In this document: one piece after another, positions 16,369-24,548 of the stretch
Layout of the letters: every line of letters starts with the position of its first letter
Position numbering within the stretch: position 1 is the first letter of the stretch
Assembly: GCF_946892675.1 (NCBI RefSeq)
Contig: NZ_CAMPOV010000001.1
Location: 220,032 to 284,031, forward strand
Origin: Arthrobacter sp. Marseille-P9274
GTDB taxonomy: Bacteria > Actinomycetota > Actinomycetes > Actinomycetales > Micrococcaceae
DNA: 64,000 bases
Reading direction: 5' to 3'
Notes under the pieces: generated by a model
Seen by the model: only the letters and a program-made list of their open reading frames with translations
Databases searched by the model: none
Told to the model about the DNA's origin: nothing
Made by a program: the position numbers and the translations under genes

Positions 16369-19300
16369 TCACTCCTTGAAGATGGCGTCGATGACCTGCT
16401 GCGCCCAGTCGAGGATGGCCTGGTCCGCCAGGTCCTTGCCGCCGATGCGGGCGGTCTTGGGCTTCGGGATGAGGATGAAGTCCAGGGCCGGCTTGACCTG
16501 CGAGCCGGGATACATCCTGTTCAGGCGCATGACCTTCGACTCGGGCAGGGCCGCCGGGGCGAACTTGATGAAGTTGCCCTGCGTGGCGACATCGGTCAGG
16601 CCGACGGCGCGGGCGCCAACCCGGAACCGGGCAACGGCGATGAGGTTCGTGACCGGCTCGGGCGGCATGCCGTAGCGGTCGTTGAGTTCCTCGACCACCT
16701 CGTCGATCGCCTCGTTGGTGAGCGCGGAGGCGAGCTTCCGGTAGGCCTCGAGCCGCAGCCGCTCCCCCGGGACGTAGTCGTGCGGCAGGTGCGCGTTGAC
16801 CGGCAGCTCGATCTTCATCTCGGCGGCCTTCTCCTCGGCCTCGCCGCGGAAGTCCGCCACGGCCTCGCCGACCAGCCGGATGTACAGGTCGAAGCCGACG
16901 CCCTGGATGTGCCCGGACTGCTCGCCGCCCAAGAGGTTGCCGGCGCCGCGGATCTCGAGGTCCTTCAGCGCCAGCTGCATGCCGGCGCCGAGTTCGTTGT
17001 GCGAGGCCACGGCCTTCAGCCGCTCCAGCGCCACCTCGCCCAGCGGCTTCTCCGACGGGTAGAGGAAGTAGGCGTACGCCCGTTCCCGCCCGCGGCCCAC
17101 GCGTCCGCGCAGCTGGTGCAGCTGCGAGAGCCCGTAGGAATCGGCCCGGTCCACGATCAGCGTGTTCGCGTTGGAGATGTCCAGCCCGGTCTCGATGATC
17201 GTCGTACAGACCAGCACGTCGAACTTCTTCTCCCAGAAGTCCACGATGATCTGCTCCAGCCGCGCCTCGGACATCCGCCCGTGCGCCACCTCCACCCGGG
17301 CCTCCGGCACCAGCTCGCGGATATGCGCGGCCTGCCTGTCAATGGAGGACACCCGGTTGTGCACGAAGAACACCTGCCCCTCCCGCATCAGCTCGCGCCG
17401 GATCGCGGCCGAGGTCTGCTTGTCCGTGTACGGGCCCACGTAGGTCAGCACCGGGTGCCGCTCCTCCGGCGGCGTCGCCAGCGTGGACGTCTCCCGGATC
17501 CCGGTCAGCGACATCTCCAGGGTCCTGGGGATCGGCGTCGCGCTCATCGCCAGCACGTCCACGTTGGTGCGCATCTTCTTCAGCGCCTCCTTGTGCTCCA
17601 CGCCGAACCGCTGCTCCTCGTCCACGATGACCAGGCCCAGGTCCTTGAACCCGATCTCCTTGGACAGCAGCCGGTGCGTGCCGATCACCACGTCCACCGA
17701 GCCGTTCTTGACGCCCTCCAGCGTCTCCTTGGAGTCCTTCGCGGTCTGGAACCGGGACAGCGGCTTCACCCGCACCGGGAATCCGGAAAACCGCTCGGAG
17801 AACGTCTCGTAGTGCTGCTGCGAGAGCAGCGTCGTCGGCACCAGCACGGCCACCTGCTTGCCGTCCTGCACCGCCTTGAACGCCGCGCGCACCGCGATCT
17901 CCGTCTTGCCGTAGCCGACGTCGCCGGAGACCAGCCGGTCCATCGGGATCTCGCGCTCCATGTCCGCCTTGACCTCGTTGATCGTGGTCAGCTGGTCCGG
18001 CGTCTCCACGTACGGGAACGCCTCCTCCAGCTCGCGCTGCCACGGCGTGTCCGGCGCGAACGCGTGCCCCTTCGACGCCATCCGCGCCGAGTACAGCCGG
18101 ATCAGCTCGCCGGCGATCTCCTTGACCGCCTTGCGCGCCTGGCTCTTTGTCTTCGCCCAGTCCGAGCCGCCCATCTTGGACAGCGCGGGCGCATCGCCGC
18201 CCACGTACCGGGTGACCTGGTCCAGCTGGTCCGTCGGCACGAACAGCCGGTCCCCCGGCGCCCCGCGCTTGCTCGGCGCGTACTCCAGCACCAGGTACTC
18301 GCGCATCGTCTTGGTCGGCCCCGCGCCGGACGAGCGCTGCACCAGCTCCTTAAACCTCGCGACGCCGTGCTGTTCGTGCACCACATAGTCGCCCTCGGTG
18401 AGCTGCAAAGGGTCGACGGCGTTGCGCCGCTTGGAGGGCATCTTCCGCATGTCCCGGGTGCCGGACGCGGTGGTCCGGCCCAGCAGGTCCGCCTCCGTGA
18501 GCAGCCCGAGCTTCAGCCCATCGAACACGAATCCCTTGCCCGCGGTCGCCGTCGTAATTTCGATGATCCCGGGCTGCGGTTCCTTCTCCAGCGACTCCAC
18601 ACGCGCGGCGGGGATGTCATTGTCGTGGAAGAGTTCGGCCAGGCGCGAGGCCGGGCCGGGGCCCTCGGTCGCGACCACCACGCGCCACTGGTCGCGCACG
18701 CGGGAACCGATAAAGTCCATCATTTCCGCCACGTCGCCCTGGTAGCCGCGCGGTTCGCGGGCCGCGAGGGTGAGCGTGTCGATGTCCAGCACGGTCTCGT
18801 CGTCCGGGTTGAAGGTGGTGATGGACCACCAGGAGACGCTGTGCTCGAGCGCCGTGGTGCGCGTGTCCGCGAGCGAACGGAATCCCGCCGTCTCCAGGTC
18901 CCCCTGCAGCGCCAGGTCCAAAGGCGCGTCCCCGCCGTCGGACGCGGTGGCCCACGCCGCGGCGAGGAACTCCGCGTTGGTCGCCTCCAGGTCGTGCGCG
19001 CGGGCGCGCACCTTTTCCGGTTCAATAACGACGGCGATGCTCGCCTCCGGCAGTTCGCCGAGGAACGGGACCATCGCCTCCACAAGCACCGGCGCGAGCG
19101 ATTCCATGCCCTCCACCGCGATGCCGCCGGCGATCTTCTCCAGCATGTCCGCCGCGGCCGGCATCTGGTCCTTCAGCTTCGCCGCCTTGCTCATCACGGC
19201 CGGGGTGATCAGCAGCTCGCGGCACGGCGGTGCGTACAGCGCCTCCGGATGCTTGATGTGCTCGCCGGACAGCGAGCGCTGGTCGGCCACCGCGAACCAG

Positions 19301-19965
19301 CGCATCTGGTCCACCTCGTCGCCGAAAAAATCGATGCGGATCGGGTGGTCCTCGGTGGGCGGGAAGACGTCCAGGATGCCGCCGCGGACCGCGAACTCGC
19401 CGCGCCGGGAGACCATGTCCACCCGCGCGTACGCCGCCGCGGCCAGCTGCTTCACCACGTCCGTGAACTCGACCTCGTCGCCGACCTTCAGCGAGACCGG
19501 CATCAGGTCACCGAGGTCCTTCACCAGCGGCTGCAGCACCGCGCGCACCGGAGCGACGACGACGCGCAGCGGCACCGTGCCCTCCTCGCCGTGCTTCAGC
19601 CGGCGCAGCACGGACAGCCGCCGGCCCACCGTGTCCGAGCGCGGGGACAGCCGCTCGTGCGGCAGCGTCTCCCAGCTCGGGAACTCCTCGATCGACTCCG
19701 CCGGCAGGTAGCAGCGCAGCCCCGCCGCCAGGTCCTCCGCCTCGCGGCCGGTCGCCGTAACCGCCAGCACCACCGGCGCCCGCCCGCCGTCGGCCGCGCC
19801 CCCGTCCAGCCCCTCGACCATCTCCGCCAGCAGCGCCGCCCGCAGCCCGGGAGGCGCGCCGATCTGCAGGTCCTCGCTGCGCTCCCCCGCCGGCCTCGAG
19901 GCCTGGGTGCGCACCCGTCCAAAGGACTTGTCCTCGGCCAGCGCGGTCCGCAGTCCATTCAGGCT
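16369..19965 (-). CDS. mfd: Transcription-repair coupling factor Mfd
   Basis: 1198 residues, full length for the family. Mfd removes RNA polymerase stalled at DNA lesions and recruits UvrA. Visible in order: UvrB-like N-terminal module (~1-330) with FPSWETLPHERLSPRSD; RNA polymerase-interacting domain near residue 525 (GDYVVHEQHGVARFKEL); helicase motif I near 680 (GDVGYGKTEIA); DEEQ box near 780 (VIVDEEQRFGVEHKE); SATPIPRTLEM; motif VI near 957 (RGRVGRGRERAYAYF); C-terminal UvrA-masking domain. ATG 19965 has GGAG 9 bases upstream; another ATG three codons earlier is possible. The 102 bases just upstream are duplicated at 21793-21894. Confidence 0.97.
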   Translation of the reverse strand, partial: SLNGLRTALAEDKSFGRVRTQASRPAGERSEDLQIGAPPGLRAALLAEMVEGLDGGAADGGRAPVVLAVTATGREAEDLAAGLRCYLPAESIEEFPSWETLPHERLSPRSDTVGRRLSVLRRLKHGEEGTVPLRVVVAPVRAVLQPLVKDLGDLMPVSLKVGDEVEFTDVVKQLAAAAYARVDMVSRRGEFAVRGGILDVFPPTEDHPIRIDFFGDEVDQMRWFAVADQRSLSGEHIKHPEALYAPPCRELLITPAVMSKAAKLKDQMPAAADMLEKIAGGIAVEGMESLAPVLVEAMVPFLGELPEASIAVVIEPEKVRARAHDLEATNAEFLAAAWATASDGGDAPLDLALQGDLETAGFRSLADTRTTALEHSVSWWSITTFNPDDETVLDIDTLTLAAREPRGYQGDVAEMMDFIGSRVRDQWRVVVATEGPGPASRLAELFHDNDIPAARVESLEKEPQPGIIEITTATAGKGFVFDGLKLGLLTEADLLGRTTASGTRDMRKMPSKRRNAVDPLQLTEGDYVVHEQHGVARFKELVQRSSGAGPTKTMREYLVLEYAPSKRGAPGDRLFVPTDQLDQVTRYVGGDAPALSKMGGSDWAKTKSQARKAVKEIAGELIRLYSARMASKGHAFAPDTPWQRELEEAFPYVETPDQLTTINEVKADMEREIPMDRLVSGDVGYGKTEIAVRAAFKAVQDGKQVAVLVPTTLLSQQHYETFSERFSGFPVRVKPLSRFQTAKDSKETLEGVKNGSVDVVIGTHRLLSKEIGFKDLGLVIVDEEQRFGVEHKEALKKMRTNVDVLAMSATPIPRTLEMSLTGIRETSTLATPPEERHPVLTYVGPYTDKQTSAAIRRELMREGQVFFVHNRVSSIDRQAAHIRELVPEARVEVAHGRMSEARLEQIIVDFWEKKFDVLVCTTIIETGLDISNANTLIVDRADSYGLSQLHQLRGRVGRGRERAYAYFLYPSEKPLGEVALERLKAVASHNELGAGMQLALKDLEIRGAGNLLGGEQSGHIQGVGFDLYIRLVGEAVADFRGEAEEKAAEMKIELPVNAHLPHDYVPGERLRLEAYRKLASALTNEAIDEVVEELNDRYGMPPEPVTNLIAVARFRVGARAVGLTDVATQGNFIKFAPAALPESKVMRLNRMYPGSQVKPALDFILIPKPKTARIGGKDLADQAILDWAQQVIDAIFKE

Positions 19966-19972
19966 CATCTTC

Positions 19973-20074
19973 GTCATCTCCGGGGCGTCGGCGGATTCAG
20001 GCAACACGAGAACCCGAAGTTCGTCAGAACCCCGGGATCACGTCCACGAGTTTACCGCCTGCCTCCGACAGTCA
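19973..20074 (-). repeat. mfd leader, copy A of a 102-base duplication
   Basis: This segment (mfd ribosome binding site, leader and promoter) recurs at 21793-21894 with only a handful of changes, in the same orientation. On the minus strand it holds a promoter-like pair TTGACT (20070-20075) and TAAACT (20049-20054), spacing 15. It is joined to mfd at its start codon. Confidence 0.85.
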
Positions 20075-20126
20075 AGGCGGCGGCACCCTACCCGAGATGT
20101 GAGCCGAGATTTGGGGCGGGGCCTCC

Positions 20127-20160
20127 GGTGCGGGACGGCTGGTACTGCCCGTCCCGCACC
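20127..20160 (-). terminator. GC-rich hairpin terminator candidate
   Basis: Perfect 12-bp stem GGTGCGGGACGG / CCGTCCCGCACC with a 10-base loop, 27 bases beyond the stop of the gene at 20187-20654. No T-run follows on either strand, so it would be an actinobacterial hairpin-only terminator. Confidence 0.5.
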
Positions 20161-20186
20161 GTGGCTTGCTGTTGTGCCTGCGCGTT

Positions 20187-20654
20187 TCAGTAATCGCTAC
20201 TGTGTCCCAGGAAGAGGATGTAGCACTCGCCCCCGCCGCCGTAGGTGTTATTGCAGAGGTCGAGGGCTTCCTTGCTGGCAACGCTCTTGGTTGGGTGCGT
20301 CCTCCATGCACGCGGTCCGTTGCTCCAGGAAACCGCTACGGCCAGGTACTCGTTTTTTCCGAGTCCGAAGGGTTCGCAGTCATAGGCCCCATTGGACTTG
20401 TTCGCGTTGCAGTGGTCGATTGTCGCGCGGATCAAGCGGCCGGTATCCGTGCCGCTGTAGTAGCCGTGCGAGCCGTTGAGCGCGGACGGAGACAGCGCAT
20501 ACGCGATCCAGCGGTCCGCCTGGACCGAGATGTTCTCCGTCTGTGCTGCCTCAATCTCGGCAGAGGCAGCCACGCCTCCCGTCGAAAAAAGCGCCGCGAT
20601 TAGGACGGCCAGCAGAATGAGGACGCGCGGCCGTCTTTCGTTTACTGATTTCAT
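20187..20654 (-). CDS. Secreted small Cys-containing protein, paralog A (DUF4189-like)
   Basis: 155 residues with a Sec signal peptide (RVLILLAVLIAALFSTGGVAASA). Mature region: DRWIAYALSPSALNG, then CNANKSNGAYDCEPFG, a LAVAVSWSNGPRAW segment and CNNTYGGGGECYILF. The AYxPS start and paired Cys are like DUF4189, but the match is loose. The next gene upstream (20839-21309) is a paralog with the same order of motifs. Extracellular; function unknown. Confidence 0.65.
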   Translation of the reverse strand: MKSVNERRPRVLILLAVLIAALFSTGGVAASAEIEAAQTENISVQADRWIAYALSPSALNGSHGYYSGTDTGRLIRATIDHCNANKSNGAYDCEPFGLGKNEYLAVAVSWSNGPRAWRTHPTKSVASKEALDLCNNTYGGGGECYILFLGHSSDY

Positions 20655-20838
20655 CGCTGTACTCCCTTGTGCCCGGTCCCGTCGTCAGTAACGGGACCGG
20701 GATCGGAACTTTGCCTCATCAGGGAAGGATGCCCATGCCAACGGATAGGACAAGCTGATAACTGCCGCCGCGTCCGACGGTCAACGGCGGATCGCGCGCG
20801 GATGGCTAGTCCGCCGTCAGCATCCGGGCCACGACGTG

Positions 20839-21309
20839 TTATTCGCTTGCATGCATGTTAAAGACCACGCGGCAGGAATCACCGCCTCCGTAGTACTTGC
20901 ACCAGGCCACCGCATTCTTGCCCGCATAAGTCGCCGTTGTGCCGGAGCTGTAACCTGCGGGACCGTTCGCCCAGGAAAGAGCGAGGGCCAGGTATGCGTT
21001 CACTGCGTAGCCTGCGGAAAGGCAGTCGTAGGTGTTATTCGACTTATGCAGATTGCATAGATCCAGACTGCGGTTAACGGCCCTGTCTTTATCGGACGAC
21101 CTGACGGAATACCAACCCAGCGTGGACGGGGACCACGCCACTGAAATGTAGCGATCGGCGGCCTGCGTATCCACCGACTGGCTCACGGCCACTCCGACAG
21201 GTCCTGCCGCCGGGGCCGGGGCGGCCGTCAAACCAGTCATGGCAAACAGCGACGCCAATGCCAATGCAGCCAAAATGAAGGGCCGGCGAGGCCCGCTTCC
21301 AGTTTTCAT
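20839..21309 (-). CDS. Secreted small Cys-containing protein, paralog B (DUF4189-like)
   Basis: 156 residues with signal peptide ending PAPAAG. The mature protein parallels its neighbour: DRYISVAWSPSTLGWYS, CNLHKSNNTYDCLSAGYAVN, LALALSWANGPAGY and CKYYGGGDSCRVVF. The two genes are 184 bases apart and must derive from a tandem duplication that has since diverged widely. Function unknown. Confidence 0.65.
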   Translation of the reverse strand: MKTGSGPRRPFILAALALASLFAMTGLTAAPAPAAGPVGVAVSQSVDTQAADRYISVAWSPSTLGWYSVRSSDKDRAVNRSLDLCNLHKSNNTYDCLSAGYAVNAYLALALSWANGPAGYSSGTTATYAGKNAVAWCKYYGGGDSCRVVFNMHASE

Positions 21310-21654
21310 GATTTTTCCAATCGCTTGCTGTGCTTGGCTGACAACAGCGGAGAGTGCACCTCATGAAAGCGCAAGTCAGGGGCGGGAGCTGATAGAAAGC
21401 CAAGTCAGCCACGCAGCCCCTCTGATGATCGGGGGACGCCCGACCACTCCTGTGGCTCGTCGAGCCCGCAAAGGAACGCAAGATTATCAATTGCCGATCC
21501 TGAGATGAAGGTACACCCCCTGCGAAAGTCGTCGCACCGGATTGCGAAACAAAAACCCGTACCTCTTTTTGTCCCCTAGCCCCGTCGCAGGTACCAACAG
21601 GAGGCATCCGTGGCCTTCCCACCCGCGGTCGCCATGGCGGCCGCCAGGAGGTGG

Positions 21655-21800
21655 ACGACGGCGGGGCGAGGGTGATCATGGACAGGTCGCCATCGGTTTC
21701 GATCGCGTCGCCTCCGCCGTTCCGCGCGTGATAGCCGGTGGAGAAGTTCCGGAGGGATGTGGACGCTGGCACCGGTGCCAGCGAGCGCTGCGGTCATCTC
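21655..21800 (-). pseudogene. Dead 3' fragment of an LssY-C gene fused to the mfd leader
   Basis: Reading the minus strand from the duplicated mfd start region, the sequence continues TAALAGTGASVHI and then, after a one-base insertion, NGGGDAIETDGDL and ITLAPPSS. This matches the last ~45 codons of the intact gene at 25504-26373 (TAALAGTGASVHIVRHFSTG ... ALAPPSS). The fragment is therefore out of frame and lacks everything upstream. The rest of 21310-21654 holds no gene I can support. Confidence 0.75.
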
Positions 21801-21894
21801 CGGGGCGCTCAGGAGTTCAGGCAACATGAGAACCCGAAGTTGGTCAGAACCCCGGGATCACGTCCACGAGTTTACCGCCTGCCTCCGACAGTCA
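21793..21894 (-). repeat. mfd leader, copy B of a 102-base duplication
   Basis: Near-identical to 19973-20074, with changes at a short block near 21807-21814 and single bases after. The promoter -35 is degraded (CTGACT instead of TTGACT) while TAAACT is kept. The duplication stops at ATGAC, the mfd start, where the LssY-C fragment begins, so a short ATGAC/GTGAC microhomology probably joined them. Confidence 0.85.
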
Positions 21895-21942
21895 GTGCGC
21901 GCGCCATCAACCTACAACCCCGGTTCGAAGACATAACGTCAC

Positions 21943-21956
21943 TGTTACATGTAACA
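21943..21956. promoter_or_regulatory. mazE operator, perfect 14-bp palindrome
   Basis: TGTTACATGTAACA, symmetric throughout. Its right arm overlaps TAACAT (21952-21957), which lies 7 bases before the antitoxin ATG at 21965, the position of a leaderless -10 box. Autorepression by the antitoxin is the simplest reading. Confidence 0.75.
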
Positions 21957-21964
21957 TTTTTGGT

Positions 21965-22168
21965 ATGGCAGTTCGGGAGAGGGTCAGCGAATATCGACGG
22001 CGGATGCGCGAGCAGGGCTATCGCCCGGTTCAAGTCTGGGTGCCGGACGTCCGCACCGAACAGTTTGCAGCCGAAGCACACCGGCAATCGTCCGCCGTCG
22101 CGGACGCCGGACGGAACACCGACGATCAGGACTTCATCGAAGCCGTGTCGGTTGAGTGGGACGAGTGA
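21965..22168 (+). CDS. MazE-type antitoxin (DUF3018-like)
   Basis: 67 residues. The N-terminal VSEYRRRMREQGYRPVQVWVPD is the ribbon-helix-helix-like DNA-binding start common to the MazE/DUF3018 antitoxins; the C-terminus is acidic (DFIEAVSVEWDE), as expected for a toxin-wrapping tail. Leaderless start. The TGA stop overlaps the GTG start of the toxin gene. Confidence 0.85.
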   Translation: MAVRERVSEYRRRMREQGYRPVQVWVPDVRTEQFAAEAHRQSSAVADAGRNTDDQDFIEAVSVEWDE

Positions 22169-22491
22169 ATCGCGGCGATATCTGGACGGTCGCTGGGGGC
22201 GTCTATGCAACTAAGCCGCGTCCTGCGCTCATCATTCAAGACGACCGCTATGACGCGACTGACTCAGTCACGGTCCTGCCTCTGACCACGTCCGAAGTCG
22301 ATGCCCCCTTGCTCCGGATCGGACTTCAGCCCACGCCGACCACCGGCCTCCAGGGTGCCAGTTTCATCATGATCGACAAGCTCACGACGGTCCGCCGCTC
22401 CAACGTTCAGGAGCGCGTCGGGCGCCTCCCTGCAGCCCAGCTCGTTGAGGTTGAACGTGCCCTGATGGTATTCCTCGGGCTGGCGGACTGA
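22165..22491 (+). CDS. MazF/PemK-family mRNA interferase toxin
   Basis: 108 residues from GTG 22165, which gives the canonical start MNRGDIWTV and a GTGA four-base overlap with the antitoxin. Motifs KPRPALIIQDDRYD, VTVLPLTT and SFIMIDKLTTVRRSNV are those of the MazF/PemK fold (SH3-like barrel ribonuclease). It should cleave cellular mRNA at a short sequence, held in check by the upstream antitoxin. Confidence 0.92.
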   Translation: MNRGDIWTVAGGVYATKPRPALIIQDDRYDATDSVTVLPLTTSEVDAPLLRIGLQPTPTTGLQGASFIMIDKLTTVRRSNVQERVGRLPAAQLVEVERALMVFLGLAD

Positions 22492-22546
22492 CCTCTCAGG
22501 CTGCCGTGACGCGCCCCTTCTGACGCACTACCTGGAACACGCCAAC

Positions 22547-22572
22547 GGCGGTGCCGGGAACCCGGCACCGCC
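22547..22572. terminator. Bidirectional terminator hairpin
   Basis: 11-bp stem GGCGGTGCCGG / CCGGCACCGCC with a 4-base loop, followed by TCTTT on the + strand. It lies between the convergent toxin gene and the secreted protein gene at 22596-23138. Confidence 0.7.
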
Positions 22573-22595
22573 TCTTTGGGATCGTAATTTTAGGG

Positions 22596-23138
22596 TCAGT
22601 CTATTTCGGCGCAGATATCCCGTTGCCGGCCTGAAGTGCTTTCTACAGTGAAGTTGCCGTTCTGATCGACGGTGTAGACGACACGGCCCGTGTACTGCAC
22701 CGTGCTCGGACCGGCTGGACTGTCAGTGCTGAAAAGGATGAGCACGTTGTGTCCGCTCAATGTCACCGTGCTGGTGCCGTCGGGATTGATTACTGTTCGC
22801 TCCACAGATCCGCTTGGATCCACCGTGGTAGAGATCAAAGTGTTGAGGTTCGTGAAGGTCAAGGTGGCTCCCTTGCCCGCCTTGATTATTCGAACCGGGT
22901 TGCCTTCCGCGTCTGTGAACTCCTTGGAATGAACCTTGGAGCCTGTTGCGTCAATCCGTATGGGGAAGTCGCACGCCGCCGTAGTGGGAAGCCCGGGCAA
23001 CGGAAGCGTGAGCGAACTGTCGGCAGGCGGCGGATCGGGAGGAGCCGCCATTGAGGCCTGTGGAGCCGTCAAAAGTCCCGCAGCTAGCAGAACTGCCGGT
23101 GCAAGCCGGCGGACTTTGGTTGAGGATCTGGTATTCAT
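22596..23138 (-). CDS. Secreted protein of unknown function
   Basis: 180 residues with a Sec signal peptide (APAVLLAAGLLTAPQASMAAP). The mature protein has a Pro-rich linker and a beta-rich domain with ACDFPIRIDATG, GKGATLTFTNL, SGHNVLILFSTDSPAGPST and GRVVYTVDQNGNFTVES. This pattern recurs in actinobacterial secreted proteins I have seen, but I cannot name the family. Cys residues near both ends may pair. The 415 bases beyond its start (23139-23553) hold no gene; a 12-bp palindrome GGTCTTAAGACC sits at 23416-23427. Confidence 0.7.
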   Translation of the reverse strand: MNTRSSTKVRRLAPAVLLAAGLLTAPQASMAAPPDPPPADSSLTLPLPGLPTTAACDFPIRIDATGSKVHSKEFTDAEGNPVRIIKAGKGATLTFTNLNTLISTTVDPSGSVERTVINPDGTSTVTLSGHNVLILFSTDSPAGPSTVQYTGRVVYTVDQNGNFTVESTSGRQRDICAEID

Positions 23139-23553
23139 GCTGGAACTCCGATCGTGCGACGTACTAACTCCACCCCTTGAGTCAGCCGTTTAGCCGCTTG
23201 TCTTTGTTTCTTTGCCATGGTGACACTCCGTTCAGGACCCCGATCGGAGGAGACCGTCACCCGGATTCCAAGGGCTATAGAGCCGGCCTTGGGAAAACCT
23301 TGAGCCCCAGATGAGCCGCTGAAACAATTCGTCGGGCTTCGCTCGGCCCGTCGGTGCGTCTTGCAGACAAGCCAGTGATTGCGCGGAACGGCGGTGATTC
23401 CGAGCGATTGCCGAGGGTCTTAAGACCTTGGTTTCCGGCCGCGATACGGTTGTAGGCTCAGGCCGGACAGTGGTTACCCGATGACATCTGGCCACGGACC
23501 TCCCCTTAGGTCCGCTTTCCGAGATGCCGTCACGGGATCAACTAAGAGCATGG

Positions 23554-24306
23554 CTACGAACCTGACAACGCAACGGGCTTATCGGTGAACACGCCGTCCA
23601 CATAGCCGCCGCCGCGCAGAGCCTCTGCTGATGCCTGGTCATTCACCGTCCACACCCAGACGGTTAGGCCCGCGTCGTGGAATGAGCGCAACCGGCTCTC
23701 GCTCGTTTCGTTGCTGGGACCAACGAATGCTATTCCGGCAGCCGCTATTTCAGTGGCCTTCTCCGGGCTGTCAGCCTTCGTCAGGAAGAGCGTATCGAGA
23801 CCGAGTTCGGCCAGTTCCTTGGCTTTGCCGAAGTCGAAGCTCTGCACCACCACTCGGTCTTCAAGGCCTGCAAGCTTCACGGCCTGGGCGAACTTTGCCG
23901 GTGCTATCAGAGGGTCCTTCAGCTCCGGCACCAGCAGGACGTTCTCCGGCATCTGCGTGACCACCCAGTCCCAGGTGGCAGGGTGGCCTTCGCGCCCGTC
24001 TTCCGTGATTGTTGCCGATTCCCATTGCGCCGTGGTGATTTCATCGATCGGCCCGGAAGCGCCCACTACGGTCTTCCCGGTCTCAGCATCGTGCGCGACA
24101 GCCCATTGGCCGTCCTCCAGCTGCCGCAAGTCGAACTCCACGGGAAAACCGGCGGCGGCAGCGGCGGCGAGCGCCTCTTGGGAAGATTCGGGATAAGCCT
24201 CGTGGCCACCGCGGTGCGCCACGAACGTGAAGTCGTCCGCGGCGGCCGGAGTGCAGGCGGCGAGAACCGGTATCAGCAACGCCACCAACAAGTATCGAGT
24301 TTTCAC
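23554..24306 (-). CDS. Glycerophosphodiester phosphodiesterase-like lipoprotein
   Basis: 250 residues. Lipoprotein signal with lipobox LAAC at residue 18. The GDPD catalytic landmarks are present: AHRGGHEAYPESS, EFDLRQLEDGQWAVAHD with the metal and acid-base His residues, then a TIM-barrel end VWVWTVND and GVFTDKPV. It should hydrolyse glycerophosphodiesters (deacylated lipid headgroups, or teichoic acid glycerol phosphate) outside the membrane. Confidence 0.9.
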   Translation of the reverse strand: MKTRYLLVALLIPVLAACTPAAADDFTFVAHRGGHEAYPESSQEALAAAAAAGFPVEFDLRQLEDGQWAVAHDAETGKTVVGASGPIDEITTAQWESATITEDGREGHPATWDWVVTQMPENVLLVPELKDPLIAPAKFAQAVKLAGLEDRVVVQSFDFGKAKELAELGLDTLFLTKADSPEKATEIAAAGIAFVGPSNETSESRLRSFHDAGLTVWVWTVNDQASAEALRGGGYVDGVFTDKPVALSGS

Positions 24307-24342
24307 TCCGGTAGCTTAGCGGCGCGGATCGGTATCCAATGA

Positions 24343-24465
24343 CGACGACGGGGCAAGGGCGACGATGGGCAGGTCGCCTTCTGCTCCGCCCGAGTCCGCT
24401 GTTACCCCGGCAGCCGGTGGAAATTGCCGGCCAATGTGGACGACCGCATCGGCGGCGGGACCTAA
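24343..24465 (-). pseudogene. Degraded LssY-C 3' fragment
   Basis: Sequence resembling 25525-25645, the 3' end of the intact LssY-C gene, in the same orientation: GACGACGGGGCAAGGGCGA, then ATGGGCAGGTCGCC and a tail CCGGCCAATGTGGACGACC. Many changes remove any reading frame. No promoter was found. It sits between the GDPD gene and a lipoprotein gene. Confidence 0.6.
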
Positions 24466-24548
24466 GTCCGTGGCTTCAGCCGCCGCAGCGGGAGTATCCT
24501 CACTGCAACTCGTGAAGTAAGCGGCGGGGGAAGAAAGCGCCTGTTGCC

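Noticed and set aside
16315..20193. Long open frame on the + strand opposite mfd
   Set aside because: It mirrors the mfd codons in a GC-rich gene; the translation is Arg/His/Leu/Gln-rich low-complexity with no domain.
23416..23427. Palindrome GGTCTTAAGACC as an operator
   Set aside because: Lies in a gene-free stretch with no nearby promoter, so no function can be supported.
23232..23495. Minus-strand ORF of 87 codons
   Set aside because: No ribosome binding site or protein-like composition; overlaps a region of palindromes and non-coding sequence.
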